This document shows positions 8,225 to 15,857 of a stretch of DNA of 64,000 bases, one piece after another. The stretch comes from Anabaena sp051781005 (GTDB taxonomy: Bacteria; Cyanobacteriota; Cyanobacteriia; Cyanobacteriales; Nostocaceae). The notes under the pieces were generated by a model. The model had not been told where the DNA came from. It ran no database searches and saw only the letters and a program-made list of their open reading frames with translations. The DNA is taken from assembly GCF_051781005.1 (NCBI RefSeq), contig NZ_JBPWOA010000032.1, positions 186,001 to 250,000 of the forward strand, given 5' to 3'. The translations under genes were made by a program, and so were the position numbers. The stretch's first letter is position 1, and every line of letters begins with the position of its first letter.

Positions 8225-9328
8225 ATGGAAAACATTATATTAAGTTTGCTAGATAATGGCATAGATTATATTCTTGAGGCAGTAAGTCCATTATTTATTA
8301 ATCGTCTTGAATCTGAACATTTTCTTAAATATTCCATATTACATCTCTACTCAGGAATTGAATTATTACTAAAAGAAAAACTTAGACAAGAGCATTGGAG
8401 CTTAATATTTCAAGATGTTAGTAGTGCAGATCCCAGGAAGCTTCAAAGTGGTGATTTTGTAAGTATCTATCATGATGAGTTAGTTAAAAGGCTTAAGGGT
8501 ATTCTAAATATTGATATTAACGACAAACCATTCAAAATGCTTCTAGCCGTAAGAAATAGATTTGAGCATTTTGAGGTAAAAGTATCTATCAGTGAATGTA
8601 AAGAAACTATTGCTTCTGCATTAGATGAAATTATAAGCTTCTGGGATAAACACCTAATTGAAAATAGTACGGTTGAACAACAAAAAAAGTTTGGGCAAAT
8701 AAAATCAATTGCAACTAGTTATGAAGAATATAAACGACAAAGGCTAAAAAAATTCGAGCTAGTAATTAATAAGATTACTGAAAGTGAGAATGGAATTCTT
8801 GTTGTATGTCCGTTTTGTGGGTCACTTGGTTTTGTAGTCTTTAAGGATGCTCATAAAGATTGTAAGTGTTTTGTCTGTGATGAAAAAATTTCAAAACTTG
8901 ATTATTTGAAAAATCAAAGAAAACAAGAGAAGGATAATGAAGACTTTTCATTGTTACCCTTTGAACCATACGATACAAAATGCTCGTCCTGTGGGTCAGA
9001 AACAAGAATAAGAGATGAAGTTTCAGATGATGAAACTATGTATTATTGCTTGAACTGTCTTGATACACAAGTCATCTCAAAACAAGAGCAAATAGAAAAA
9101 GAGCTTAAGCAAGAGTTTAATGAATGGGTTGAGAGGTTGTATGCTGAACATACAAATGATGAAGCTAGGTCAATATTGGAAAAAAGACTATTTGAATTGG
9201 AAGAAAGTAGTATAGAATCAGGTGATGTTAGTAGAGAAGAAGTGGAAAGGGAAAGACAAGTCAGAAAAGAAAAATATCGTATTGCTCTTTTGGAAGAGTT
9301 AGAAAAAACAAGAAGTTTTGAAGCGTGA
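8225..9328 (+). CDS. HEPN-domain protein with two zinc ribbons
   Basis: 367 aa. Residues 1-150 form a helical domain whose helix carries VRNRFEH. This gives R110-x4-H115, the Rx4-6H motif of the HEPN ribonuclease superfamily. Two zinc-binding modules follow: C195-x2-C198 with C215-x2-C218, and C253-x2-C256 with C275-x2-C278. Residues 285-367 are a highly charged coiled-coil tail. HEPN proteins are frequent in toxin-antitoxin, abortive-infection and RNA-processing systems, and zinc ribbons would aid nucleic-acid binding. The gene is preceded by a repeat-rich region and has no obvious partner antitoxin. The lysine/glutamate-rich, AT-rich coding differs from the hyp genes outside the element. 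The exact role is unknown. Confidence 0.75.
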   Translation: MENIILSLLDNGIDYILEAVSPLFINRLESEHFLKYSILHLYSGIELLLKEKLRQEHWSLIFQDVSSADPRKLQSGDFVSIYHDELVKRLKGILNIDINDKPFKMLLAVRNRFEHFEVKVSISECKETIASALDEIISFWDKHLIENSTVEQQKKFGQIKSIATSYEEYKRQRLKKFELVINKITESENGILVVCPFCGSLGFVVFKDAHKDCKCFVCDEKISKLDYLKNQRKQEKDNEDFSLLPFEPYDTKCSSCGSETRIRDEVSDDETMYYCLNCLDTQVISKQEQIEKELKQEFNEWVERLYAEHTNDEARSILEKRLFELEESSIESGDVSREEVERERQVRKEKYRIALLEELEKTRSFEA

Positions 9329-9364
9329 TCGCCGATTCTATAGGGTGCGTTAATGGAATCTCAA

Positions 9365-9410
9365 TAATTTCACCATTAAACATCTTTGAGAAAAGCGATC
9401 GCACAATTTC
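9365..9410. repeat. Dispersed HIP1-linked repeat, second copy
   Basis: TAAACATCTTTGAGAAAAGC followed by GATCGC, the same family as the copy near 5009. It lies just after the HEPN gene. The short frame across 9325-9522 is not believed to be a gene. Confidence 0.6.
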
Positions 9411-9544
9411 CAAACAAATAAATACTTCTATACTCAAACAAGTATGTAATTATTTAACCGCAGATATTACCATTTGCGTGTTTATATTGATCAAATCCTG
9501 GCTTATACTTCAATATGAATAAAATGTCGTGTTACTAAAATTGT

Positions 9545-10069
9545 ATGGAAAATCAGAAGATCATAGAATTACAAAATATATTCAGTTCTAGACTGGATAC
9601 GTTAAGTCATCTGTTAGATTTAGCAGAGAGTCATTTCGCCGATGATGTAGAATCTTTATTACAGCGTCGCATTGCGCCCGATATGTTTCCCTTCAGCACA
9701 CAAATTGCATTTGTTTGCAATCAACCCCGTAACTTTGCATTGTGGTGTTTAGGACAGCCGACAAACAACTTGAACCCCAATGTTGCATCTCTAGTTGAAG
9801 CGCGTGGTCATATTTCAGCGACTAAGGAGTTGTTGGCAAGTATCAATGTTGCTGATTCTAAGTTGTCAGAACTCAATCGCCTCGATCTTGGGCAAGGGCT
9901 ATACGCAGAATTATCTGGACTTTCCTATGTAGATGATTTTCTCATACCCAATTTTTATTTTCATATAACAACGGCGTACAATATCCTGCGTATGGCAGGA
10001 GTACCAATAGGTAAGCGCGATTTTATGATGCATTTAGTACCTTTTTTGAAGCATCAAGGCAATGTATAA
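9545..10069 (+). CDS. DUF1993 domain-containing protein
   Basis: 174 aa, covering the whole DUF1993 pattern as I recall it: an opening helix with LDTLSHLLDLAESHF, a conserved R-x-x-P-D-M-F-P-F motif (RRIAPDMFPF near 43-52), a middle A-x-x-L segment and an ending FYFHITTAYNILRMAGVPIG that resembles the four-helix DinB/DUF1993 fold. Family members are small cytoplasmic proteins of unknown function, and some related DinB-fold proteins bind metals. The ATG is preceded by TTACTAAAATTGT without a clear ribosome site. A His pair (FHITT, MMHLVP) near the C-terminus might bind metal. Confidence 0.8.
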   Translation: MENQKIIELQNIFSSRLDTLSHLLDLAESHFADDVESLLQRRIAPDMFPFSTQIAFVCNQPRNFALWCLGQPTNNLNPNVASLVEARGHISATKELLASINVADSKLSELNRLDLGQGLYAELSGLSYVDDFLIPNFYFHITTAYNILRMAGVPIGKRDFMMHLVPFLKHQGNV

Positions 10070-10083
10070 CAGCTAATAACCCT

Positions 10084-10494
10084 TCAATTTAAATCATGAC
10101 CTGTTGGTGGGGATAGATCCATTACTTCGGTAAACCGGGAATATTTCACCTCACTAGTTGGGGGAAACTGTGCGGAAACAGCCATTAAACCGACTTTGAT
10201 ATCTTCAAAGAAAATCACACCACCAATTCGTCCGTCGGCTTGGAATGGTCCATGGAAAAATTGATGTCGGGGAATATGAATGAGGAGAGAATTGGTAATT
10301 TTGACGTTTTGACCAAATAGTTGTTGACAGGTTTTTTTGACAACTGCATCAATATATTGATTCTGGACAGGTTTACCCAAGTTGATGAATTTGGGATTAT
10401 CCCCAAAATGATCCATGTAATATGACCAGATGTTAGACAAATCTTTTTCTTCAGTGAGGATTTGCTTGAGTTCCTGCCATCGTTTGAAATTCAT
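10084..10494 (-). CDS. Conserved cyanobacterial hypothetical protein
   Basis: 136 aa, convergent with the DUF1993 gene with 14 bp between their stops. It reads MNFKRWQELKQILTEEKDLS, then a compact alpha/beta domain with IPRHQFFHGPFQADGRIGGV near residues 74-93 and a Pro/Thr-rich end. There is no signal peptide or membrane segment. I recognise it as a small cyanobacterial family but can assign no function. It is the last gene before the right border of the hupL element. Confidence 0.65.
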   Translation of the reverse strand: MNFKRWQELKQILTEEKDLSNIWSYYMDHFGDNPKFINLGKPVQNQYIDAVVKKTCQQLFGQNVKITNSLLIHIPRHQFFHGPFQADGRIGGVIFFEDIKVGLMAVSAQFPPTSEVKYSRFTEVMDLSPPTGHDLN

Positions 10495-10771
10495 AATATG
10501 GGTAGATTGGATTATTCTTTGCTTACTAAAAATTTACCATAGTTATGCGATAGAGAAGCGCGACCTAGGAATCGCTTCCAGTGCGCTGAAGGCATCGCTA
10601 ATCTAGAATTAGGGAAAAATTAGGTAATACTTGAGAAAACCAAATAACTGTTAGTAGATAAAAATAAATGGACTTATGATATGGCTAACGGTGGTTTTAT
10701 TGCCTCATTTAAGGAAAATCAAGGGAATAATTGCCCCTATCCTGAGAAATCCTTGCTATATAAGCAATTCC
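10495..10771. other. Gene-free border region of the hupL element
   Basis: It contains scattered HIP1-like fragments (AAGCGCGACCTAGGAATCGC near 10558 and GAAGGCATCGC near 10586) and no supported gene. It leads directly into the right recombination repeat. Confidence 0.5.
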
Positions 10772-11293
10772 TTAATTTATTTCCATATAACTGCTGTGGG
10801 GCCATTGTCCACCTAATAAAGCATAAATTTCGACAGGTTTACCAGAAATTGTAATCCCAATTTCATAAGATTTACCTGTGAAAGCAGCAAAGCGCCGACA
10901 AGCCTCATCATAAAAGTGACTACGGCGATAATTTTTATTAGTTAAATCAATTGCAAACAATCCGTAAAAATAGCGAGGAATGCTTTGCATTGTTTCGACA
11001 ATTTGACCTAAGTTTCTCGCCAATATTGCATTACGAGGAACTTCGTTTCCCCAAGCTGTATCTAATGCCCAAGATGCAGAACTGAGGTGAGAACCGCCAC
11101 AAATTCCACAAATTCGGGGTGTAACAATTAATCCTGCTTGGGGGTCTTTGCCGCGTAAAATAATTTCAAATCCGCGAAAAAGTTCTGCATGAGTCCAAGC
11201 GTTTGTGACATATCCATTATCAATTTCGACACGGACATCTAAATCTCCCTCGACTCTACCAACGGGAGAAATATCTAATGTTTGAATTGGCAT
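10772..11293 (-). CDS. hupL: hupL, 5' part (uptake hydrogenase large subunit, split gene)
   Basis: 173 aa as it stands, beginning MPIQTLDISPVGRVEGDLDV. The N-terminal Ni-ligand pair is seen in RICGICGGSH near residues 61-70. The frame is native up to GGQWPHSSYM; the last three codons (EIN) and the stop come from the excision element. After excision it would continue into 318-1. The protein is the catalytic large subunit of a group 2 uptake NiFe hydrogenase, which recovers H2 made by nitrogenase. It lies 113 bp after hupS on the same strand, so hupSL is one operon. Without excision only a non-functional fragment lacking the C-terminal ligands could be made. Confidence 0.95.
   Translation of the reverse strand: MPIQTLDISPVGRVEGDLDVRVEIDNGYVTNAWTHAELFRGFEIILRGKDPQAGLIVTPRICGICGGSHLSSASWALDTAWGNEVPRNAILARNLGQIVETMQSIPRYFYGLFAIDLTNKNYRRSHFYDEACRRFAAFTGKSYEIGITISGKPVEIYALLGGQWPHSSYMEIN
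10783..10798. repeat. Right recombination repeat of hupL element
   Basis: CCATATAACTGCTGTG, the reverse complement of CACAGCAGTTATATGG, which is the core repeat I recall for the PCC 7120 hupL element. It lies inside the hupL coding frame. Confidence 0.95.
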
Positions 11294-11310
11294 AATGATA
11301 GGGAATAGGA

Positions 11311-11358
11311 GTTCAGGAGTTCAGAAGTTCAGAAGTTCAGAAGTTCAGAAGTTCAAGA
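11311..11358. repeat. Six 8-bp tandem repeats in the hupS-hupL spacer
   Basis: GTTCAGAA is repeated, with small changes in the first and last copies, from 11311 to 11358, 18 bp upstream of the hupL start. On the hupSL transcript this is a run of UUCUGAAC. CTTCTGAA units near 32580 belong to the same short-repeat family. Confidence 0.85.
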
Positions 11359-11406
11359 GGAAGAAGAACAGGAGAATTTTACTTCTCTAATCTCCAGTCC
11401 TATTAT

Positions 11407-12369
11407 CTAAACTGTAAAAAAGTCTTCGTCTGCCCATTTTGGTGCTGCGTTTTTAGCAACAACAGTGAGGATTGCATAATCTTTCATGTTGACTCCGGGG
11501 GGTATTTCTTTGGGAACACCCATCACAGTTTGAGTTTTAAATACCGTTCCTGGTTTGAGGTCAAAAAATGGAAATTCGGGTTCTGTGCAACCTAAACAGG
11601 GCATTCCGGCGCGGGTTTTAGAGGAGACGCGGTTCCAGAGAATACGGTTACAGGAGGAATGAGTCATGGGGCCACGACAACCTAAGTCGTAGAATAAGCA
11701 GCCTTTACGTTGACCAAATTCGGCGGTTGTGGCTTTGTAAGCAAAGTGAATGTTACGGGTACAACCTGTTTGGGTAAAGGTGTTGAAGAAAGTTTGGGGA
11801 CGGTGAAGTTCATCGAGAACTATATCAGAAATGCGACCAGTGGCGATCGCTACTAATATCTGCGTTATCCAATCAGGATGTGCTGGACAACCAGGAATAT
11901 TAATCACAGGTAAGCCGGCTTGACTGACGAAATCTTTACCTAAAAAACCGCCTTCTTCTCGTTTGAGAAATTGCAGTCCTTTGGAGTCGCTGGGGTTGGG
12001 TGACATGGCAGGAATTCCTCCCCAAGTTGCACAGTCTCCCACGGCGACAATAAATTTAGCAGTTTGGGCTAAATCTGTTAACCAATCTTTCATGGGACGG
12101 TCTGCAAATCTATTCCATTCACCTGTACCATTTGGTGCATTAACTACACTACCTTCAAATACCAAAATATCCAAAGGAGTTTTACCTAAAACACATTCCC
12201 AAAGCAGGGTTTGTAAGTTTGTGCCTAATTCCACTCCCAAAGAAGGATGCCAAAGAATATTAATTCCAAAGTCAGCAATTAAATCACAAACTGTCGGTTC
12301 TTCAGCATTGATAAATGACATGGTGTTACCTGAACAAGCACCACCTTGCAGCCAGAGTACATTAGTCAT
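11407..12369 (-). CDS. hupS: Uptake hydrogenase small subunit HupS
   Basis: 320 aa, the electron-transfer subunit that carries three FeS clusters and passes electrons from HupL. Ligand motifs are in order: GGACSGNTMSF at 9-19, GDCATWGG near 112, PGCPAHPDW near 159, then TGCTRNIHFA, GCLFYDLGCRGP, SSCNR and GMPCLGCTEPEF toward the C-terminus. There is no twin-arginine signal peptide, as usual for cyanobacterial HupS. It is the first gene of hupSL, divergent from the extended hyp operon across about 700 bp. Expression is probably heterocyst-linked, as in relatives. Confidence 0.97.
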   Translation of the reverse strand: MTNVLWLQGGACSGNTMSFINAEEPTVCDLIADFGINILWHPSLGVELGTNLQTLLWECVLGKTPLDILVFEGSVVNAPNGTGEWNRFADRPMKDWLTDLAQTAKFIVAVGDCATWGGIPAMSPNPSDSKGLQFLKREEGGFLGKDFVSQAGLPVINIPGCPAHPDWITQILVAIATGRISDIVLDELHRPQTFFNTFTQTGCTRNIHFAYKATTAEFGQRKGCLFYDLGCRGPMTHSSCNRILWNRVSSKTRAGMPCLGCTEPEFPFFDLKPGTVFKTQTVMGVPKEIPPGVNMKDYAILTVVAKNAAPKWADEDFFTV

Positions 12370-13081
12370 TGGCCATATATTTTTCTATTGTTTACTATGC
12401 ACAATTCAAGAAAATCAAGAAGTTCTCTATGTACGGTTTTTCCATCCTGATGAACTTCTTTCGTCACGAAACTTGTAGGGTCTGACTTGATTATCAATAG
12501 GGATAACTTTCATTTTAGAGATTTTTAAAATAAATTCAATATGCTTAAATAAAAATTTCTTTTTCTGGTAAAATAAAATAGTTGTGATTTTTTCAATTCA
12601 TTGGATATAACGAACAGATTTTTAGAAAAAATTATGCAATATATTAAATGATTTATAGAGAGAATAGTTGTTGTTTGATGATATAATCAAGAAAAATCTA
12701 TATAATTAAGTCTATAAAATATCCAATTCATCCCTAATTGGTAAACTAGTGATACCAAAAACTGTTAGGAAAACTTTAAATTAATTAAAACTCATATTAA
12801 TCTTGGTAATTTCCCTCTAGAATTTTATCAATAGAGTACTTTATAGTGATGAAGATTGATTCGGGTAAATAAGGAAGCATACATTGATATTTTTGGGTAA
12901 AAATACTCGTTAATTGAAATTTTAGCTTCTCTGTTTTTCACCTTCTTAATTCGTGAAAATGGTCTGAAATTGGGGAATCTGTTGACTCAAAACCTGCGTA
13001 AATCGGCTTAGTTTATAGCCCCGCATCTATGTGTGTGGGCGTTGATGACTCAATTCCCCAACTGGCTAAAGTACGCCGATT
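12370..13081. promoter_or_regulatory. Divergent promoter region between hupSL and the extended hyp operon
   Basis: 712 bp, very AT-rich, with no gene. A TGT-N9-ACA palindrome at 12389-12403 resembles a relaxed NtcA half-site pair and lies 20 bp upstream of the hupS start. A GTA-N9-TAC inverted pair lies near 12742-12756. Established work places NtcA control over hupSL in related strains. Assigning it to these particular sites is inference. Confidence 0.5.
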
Positions 13082-14062
13082 ATGAACCCTAGTATTACAG
13101 ATTCAGCCGTCAAAGCGGCTATTATAGCCATTGCTTCGGAATCAGCTACAGAAGAAGAAAAAATTCAAATGCTGATTTCAATGGCGCAAGGCTTCCAAAA
13201 AAAGCCGAAAACTGCCCAAGACTTGCGAAATGCAGTGGGTTTATTTTATCGTGCCTATGATATGTGTGGTGACAATTACCCATTACTGAAAGCCCGCGCC
13301 CAAGTGGGTATGTCGGGGACTCTACAGATGATTCCTGATACGGGGACTGAACTGCTACAGCAAGCAAAAATAGGCTATGAGGAAGCTTTACCCATTTTAC
13401 AACAGTTAGCTGCGCCGGTGGAAGTGGCAGAAGTGCAGATGAATTTGGGGTTAGTTTTACAGTCGCTAGTTCCCTATAATTTAGCACGGATAACCGACAG
13501 CATCCAAGCTTATCATGAGGCTTTGCGGGTGTTTACGTGGCAAGAATACCCACAAGAATACGCGATTTTATATAACAATATAGCGATCGCATATCTTTCT
13601 ATGCCAATGGCATCAGAACGGGAATATCTGCGTCAAGGTCTTGCTGTCCAGTCCTTTGAAGTCGCCCTCAAACATATTAACCTCATTGACCACCCCAGGG
13701 AATATGCAATGTTGCAAAACAACTTAGGTAATGCTTTGCAATATTTAGTGAGTTCTCATCCTGTAGAAAACAACTTGCGGGCTATTTCCGCTTACAACGA
13801 AGCTTTAAAAGTGCGTAATTATCACGATACACCCGTAGAATATGCTAACACAATTTCTAACAAAGCTAACGCTCTCTTCAACTTACCCGACAACCCAGAA
13901 AAGCCAGAATTAGGTAATCAGCAAAATCTCTTACAAGCCCAAAGCTATTATCAACAAGCTTGGCAAATATTTACAGAACATCAACAGCTAGAACAAGCAG
14001 AAATAATTGCTACAACCCTACAAGAAATAGCATCAGAAATACAAGCCACACTTGTCAAGTAA
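13082..14062 (+). CDS. TPR-like protein of the extended hyp operon
   Basis: 326 aa, almost all helical, with degenerate TPR units: YEEALPILQQL near 103, ITDSIQAYHEAL near 140, AVQSFEVALKHI near 190, RAISAYNEALKV near 236 and AQSYYQQAWQIF near 292. Such repeats bind other proteins. It is the first gene of the plus-strand run that leads to hypFCDEAB. In PCC 7120, from memory, a block of extra genes between hupSL and hypF is cotranscribed with hyp and has been proposed to help mature the small subunit HupS. It has no signal peptide. A scaffold or chaperone role for hydrogenase assembly is inference. Confidence 0.8.
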   Translation: MNPSITDSAVKAAIIAIASESATEEEKIQMLISMAQGFQKKPKTAQDLRNAVGLFYRAYDMCGDNYPLLKARAQVGMSGTLQMIPDTGTELLQQAKIGYEEALPILQQLAAPVEVAEVQMNLGLVLQSLVPYNLARITDSIQAYHEALRVFTWQEYPQEYAILYNNIAIAYLSMPMASEREYLRQGLAVQSFEVALKHINLIDHPREYAMLQNNLGNALQYLVSSHPVENNLRAISAYNEALKVRNYHDTPVEYANTISNKANALFNLPDNPEKPELGNQQNLLQAQSYYQQAWQIFTEHQQLEQAEIIATTLQEIASEIQATLVK

Positions 14063-14075
14063 AAGGATAGCAAAC

Positions 14076-14339
14076 ATGACAGACATGATCGACAGTTTAC
14101 CCCTCAGGGATTTTTTACATAGTTTAAATACAGATATCAATCTGACTACCGCATTCGCTTGGTTAATCATTGCTGTCATCATCTCAATGATTGGTGGTGC
14201 TATTGGCGGCATGATTTTAGCTGGTAAAGATTTAGGATATAAATTTGCTGCTACTATTGGCAGTTTATTTGCACCTGCTGGCGTGATTCCCGTCCTCATT
14301 TTAGGATTATTAGTGCTGCACTTTTTAGCTAATTATTAG
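14076..14339 (+). CDS. Small membrane protein of the extended hyp operon (1)
   Basis: 87 aa starting MTDMIDSLPLRDFLHSL. Two transmembrane segments are evident: FAWLIIAVIISMIGGAIGGM near 30-49 and a C-terminal ISSLFAP-type segment with VIPVLILGLLVLHFL near 68-84. The ATG at 14076 is chosen because AAAGGATAG lies at ribosome-site distance; an in-frame TTG upstream would overlap the TPR stop. It follows the TPR gene by 13 bp and precedes another membrane gene by 8 bp. The GGAIGGM stretch allows tight helix packing. It may anchor a hydrogenase-related complex, which is inference. Confidence 0.78.
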   Translation: MTDMIDSLPLRDFLHSLNTDINLTTAFAWLIIAVIISMIGGAIGGMILAGKDLGYKFAATIGSLFAPAGVIPVLILGLLVLHFLANY

Positions 14340-14347
14340 GAGGATTT

Positions 14348-14572
14348 ATGTTAGAACTTAGCTGGTTTTCCATTAAATTATTTTTCAAAGGTAAACTATT
14401 ACGTGACCCCGTAAATTTTCTAGGTCAAATCATCATTGCTAGTACCATAGGTACACTAATATTAGTCTTATTAGCACAGGCAGAAATTCCTCTATGTATA
14501 CCTATAACTGTATCTAGCTTAATAACAGGTATAATTACCCCCTTTCTTCTCAAAGACTTCAAAATGAAATAA
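14348..14572 (+). CDS. Small membrane protein of the extended hyp operon (2)
   Basis: 74 aa, MLELSWFSIKLFFKGKLLRD, with two predicted membrane segments (about 26-45, IIIASTIGTLILVLLAQ; and about 48-66, LCIPITVSSLITGIITPF). It has a strong AGGAGG ribosome site 5 bp before the ATG and lies 8 bp after the preceding membrane gene, so the two are cotranslated partners. There is no known domain. Its conserved location beside hyp genes is the only clue to its role. Confidence 0.75.
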   Translation: MLELSWFSIKLFFKGKLLRDPVNFLGQIIIASTIGTLILVLLAQAEIPLCIPITVSSLITGIITPFLLKDFKMK

Positions 14573-14880
14573 GTCTTTCCTGTGGGAAATTCAAAATGCC
14601 AACTTCAAAACTATCAATCCCTACAGATTTATTTATCTATGGGATTGAATAATATAAGCATTATATAGAAAATGTAAGGATTCAGAATACAGAATGTTTG
14701 ATATAGGAGGGAACAGGGAACAGAAGAGAAAAATATTCTTCTTCCTTCTTTCCTTCTTTCCTTCTTTCTCCTGACTCCTGAATTCTTACTAGAAAATTTA
14801 TTTTATTGTTAAATCAGTGATAAAGAATCCTTAATTCTGTGAAATCATTAAATCCGTTAAATCAGTGATAAAAATAACCA
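14573..14880. other. Intergenic repeats inside the extended hyp operon
   Basis: No gene. It holds a polypyrimidine run of CTTCCTT(T) units (about 14740-14770), a CTCCTGACTCCTGAATTC unit of the 7-bp repeat family, and a direct repeat GTTAAATCAGTGATAAA at about 14809 and 14858, immediately before the next start codon. A separate promoter for the downstream genes is possible. Confidence 0.5.
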
Positions 14881-15723
14881 ATGAATAAACTTGAAGAACT
14901 AGTAGAAGACATTAACCGCTTTGAAGCTATTATTGCCGAATGGGATGAAAGCCAAAGATGTGTAGCTGTAGGACTAAAAAGAGCAATTGAAGCCTTACAT
15001 AAAGCAGCTTTAACAAATTTAATCAAAAGCCTAAAGCAAGATAATATGTCAGGTTTACGCGATGCCGTATCTGATGAAATTGTGTATGCAGTTTTGCTAT
15101 ATCACGAATTAGTAAAACCTCCACTTGCAGAACGAATTCAAACAGCCCTTGCAGAAGTGCGTCCAGGTTTAAAAAGCCATAATGGAGATATCGAATTAGT
15201 AGCCATTAAACCACCAGATACAGTTGAAGTTAAATTAATAGGTAGTTGTAGTAGTTGCCCATCTTCAACCTTAACCTTAACCCAAGGAGTGGAACAAGTA
15301 ATTAAAAAATATTGTCCAGAAATTAATAAAGTAATTGCTGTTCATGGTAGTCCTAATGTAACTGAAACTAATTTCAATAGTCCATTCCCCTTACCTACAG
15401 ATTCTTATTGGGTGAGAGTTGCAACTGTAGACCAAATCAATAAATCTAGTGTTTTATCAGTTCGTATTGCTAATCAAGATGTAATTTTAAATCGTCAAGG
15501 AGAAAATATTACTTGTTATCGTAACTCTTGTAGTCACTTAGGTTATCCTTTAGATAAAGGAAAGGTAGCAAAAGGGATTATTACCTGTTCAGCACATGAA
15601 TTTCAATATGATTTAAAAACAGGAAAATGTTTAACTACACCTGATATCTCTCTCCATTCATATCCAGTAAAAATTAAAGGTGATAAAGTTTATATCAAAG
15701 TACCAAATTCTAACCAAAAATAA
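14881..15723 (+). CDS. NifU C-terminal-like / Rieske ferredoxin fusion protein
   Basis: 280 aa. An N-terminal helical part (1-75) is followed by a NifU C-terminal-like FeS scaffold (about 78-155) with the cluster ligands C123-SS-C126. A Rieske domain occupies about 170-275, with C217-x-H219 and C236-x2-H239 as the 2Fe-2S ligands. One protein therefore has both a cluster-assembly scaffold and an electron carrier. It sits upstream of the NHL gene and hypF in the extended hyp operon. HupS needs three FeS clusters, so a role in supplying or protecting them is plausible but inferred. C212 is an extra cysteine close to the Rieske site. Confidence 0.88.
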   Translation: MNKLEELVEDINRFEAIIAEWDESQRCVAVGLKRAIEALHKAALTNLIKSLKQDNMSGLRDAVSDEIVYAVLLYHELVKPPLAERIQTALAEVRPGLKSHNGDIELVAIKPPDTVEVKLIGSCSSCPSSTLTLTQGVEQVIKKYCPEINKVIAVHGSPNVTETNFNSPFPLPTDSYWVRVATVDQINKSSVLSVRIANQDVILNRQGENITCYRNSCSHLGYPLDKGKVAKGIITCSAHEFQYDLKTGKCLTTPDISLHSYPVKIKGDKVYIKVPNSNQK

Positions 15724-15737
15724 ATTTTTATTTCTGT

Positions 15738-15842
15738 ATTAAATAACAATACAGTTCAGGGAAGAGAAAAATTGTAGGTTGGGTTAAGCGACAGCGCAAC
15801 CCAACAATGTCTTGATACTAAACCGTATTGTGTTAAATAATC
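15738..15842. repeat. MITE-like inverted-repeat unit between NifU-Rieske and NHL genes
   Basis: Ends CAATACAGTTCAG (about 15747) and CTAAACCGTATTG (about 15818) are imperfect inverted repeats. Inside is a strong palindrome, GTTGGGTT...AACCCAAC (15778-15804). The same kind of unit recurs elsewhere in the window. It is non-coding. Confidence 0.65.
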
Positions 15843-15857
15843 CTATCATTTTAAAAA

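Larger units (their letters stand above)
303..10782. mobile_element. hupL excision element (XisC type), about 10.48 kb
   Basis: The hupL frame is cut between the codons for His-Ser-Ser-Tyr-Met by 10,480 bp of unrelated DNA bounded by direct repeats at 303-318 and 10783-10798. A XisC-type tyrosine recombinase gene lies 115 bp inside the left repeat. In Anabaena PCC 7120, from memory, a hupL element with the same 16-bp repeat is removed by XisC during heterocyst differentiation, which restores hupL. The cargo here is mostly small accessory genes (toxin-antitoxin, HEPN, ATPase-nuclease, DUF proteins) plus repeats, and no phage structural or conjugation genes are visible. Excision in this organism is inferred from the intact repeats and recombinase. 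Confidence 0.93.

Noticed and set aside
9325..9522. 65-residue frame after the HEPN gene
   Set aside because: It runs through a HIP1-linked repeat and has no recognisable protein pattern. The 4-bp overlap with the HEPN gene looks accidental.
1..11293. hupL treated as a dead gene
   Set aside because: Repeats, an intact XisC and an in-frame join at the exact repeat make programmed excision the simpler reading.
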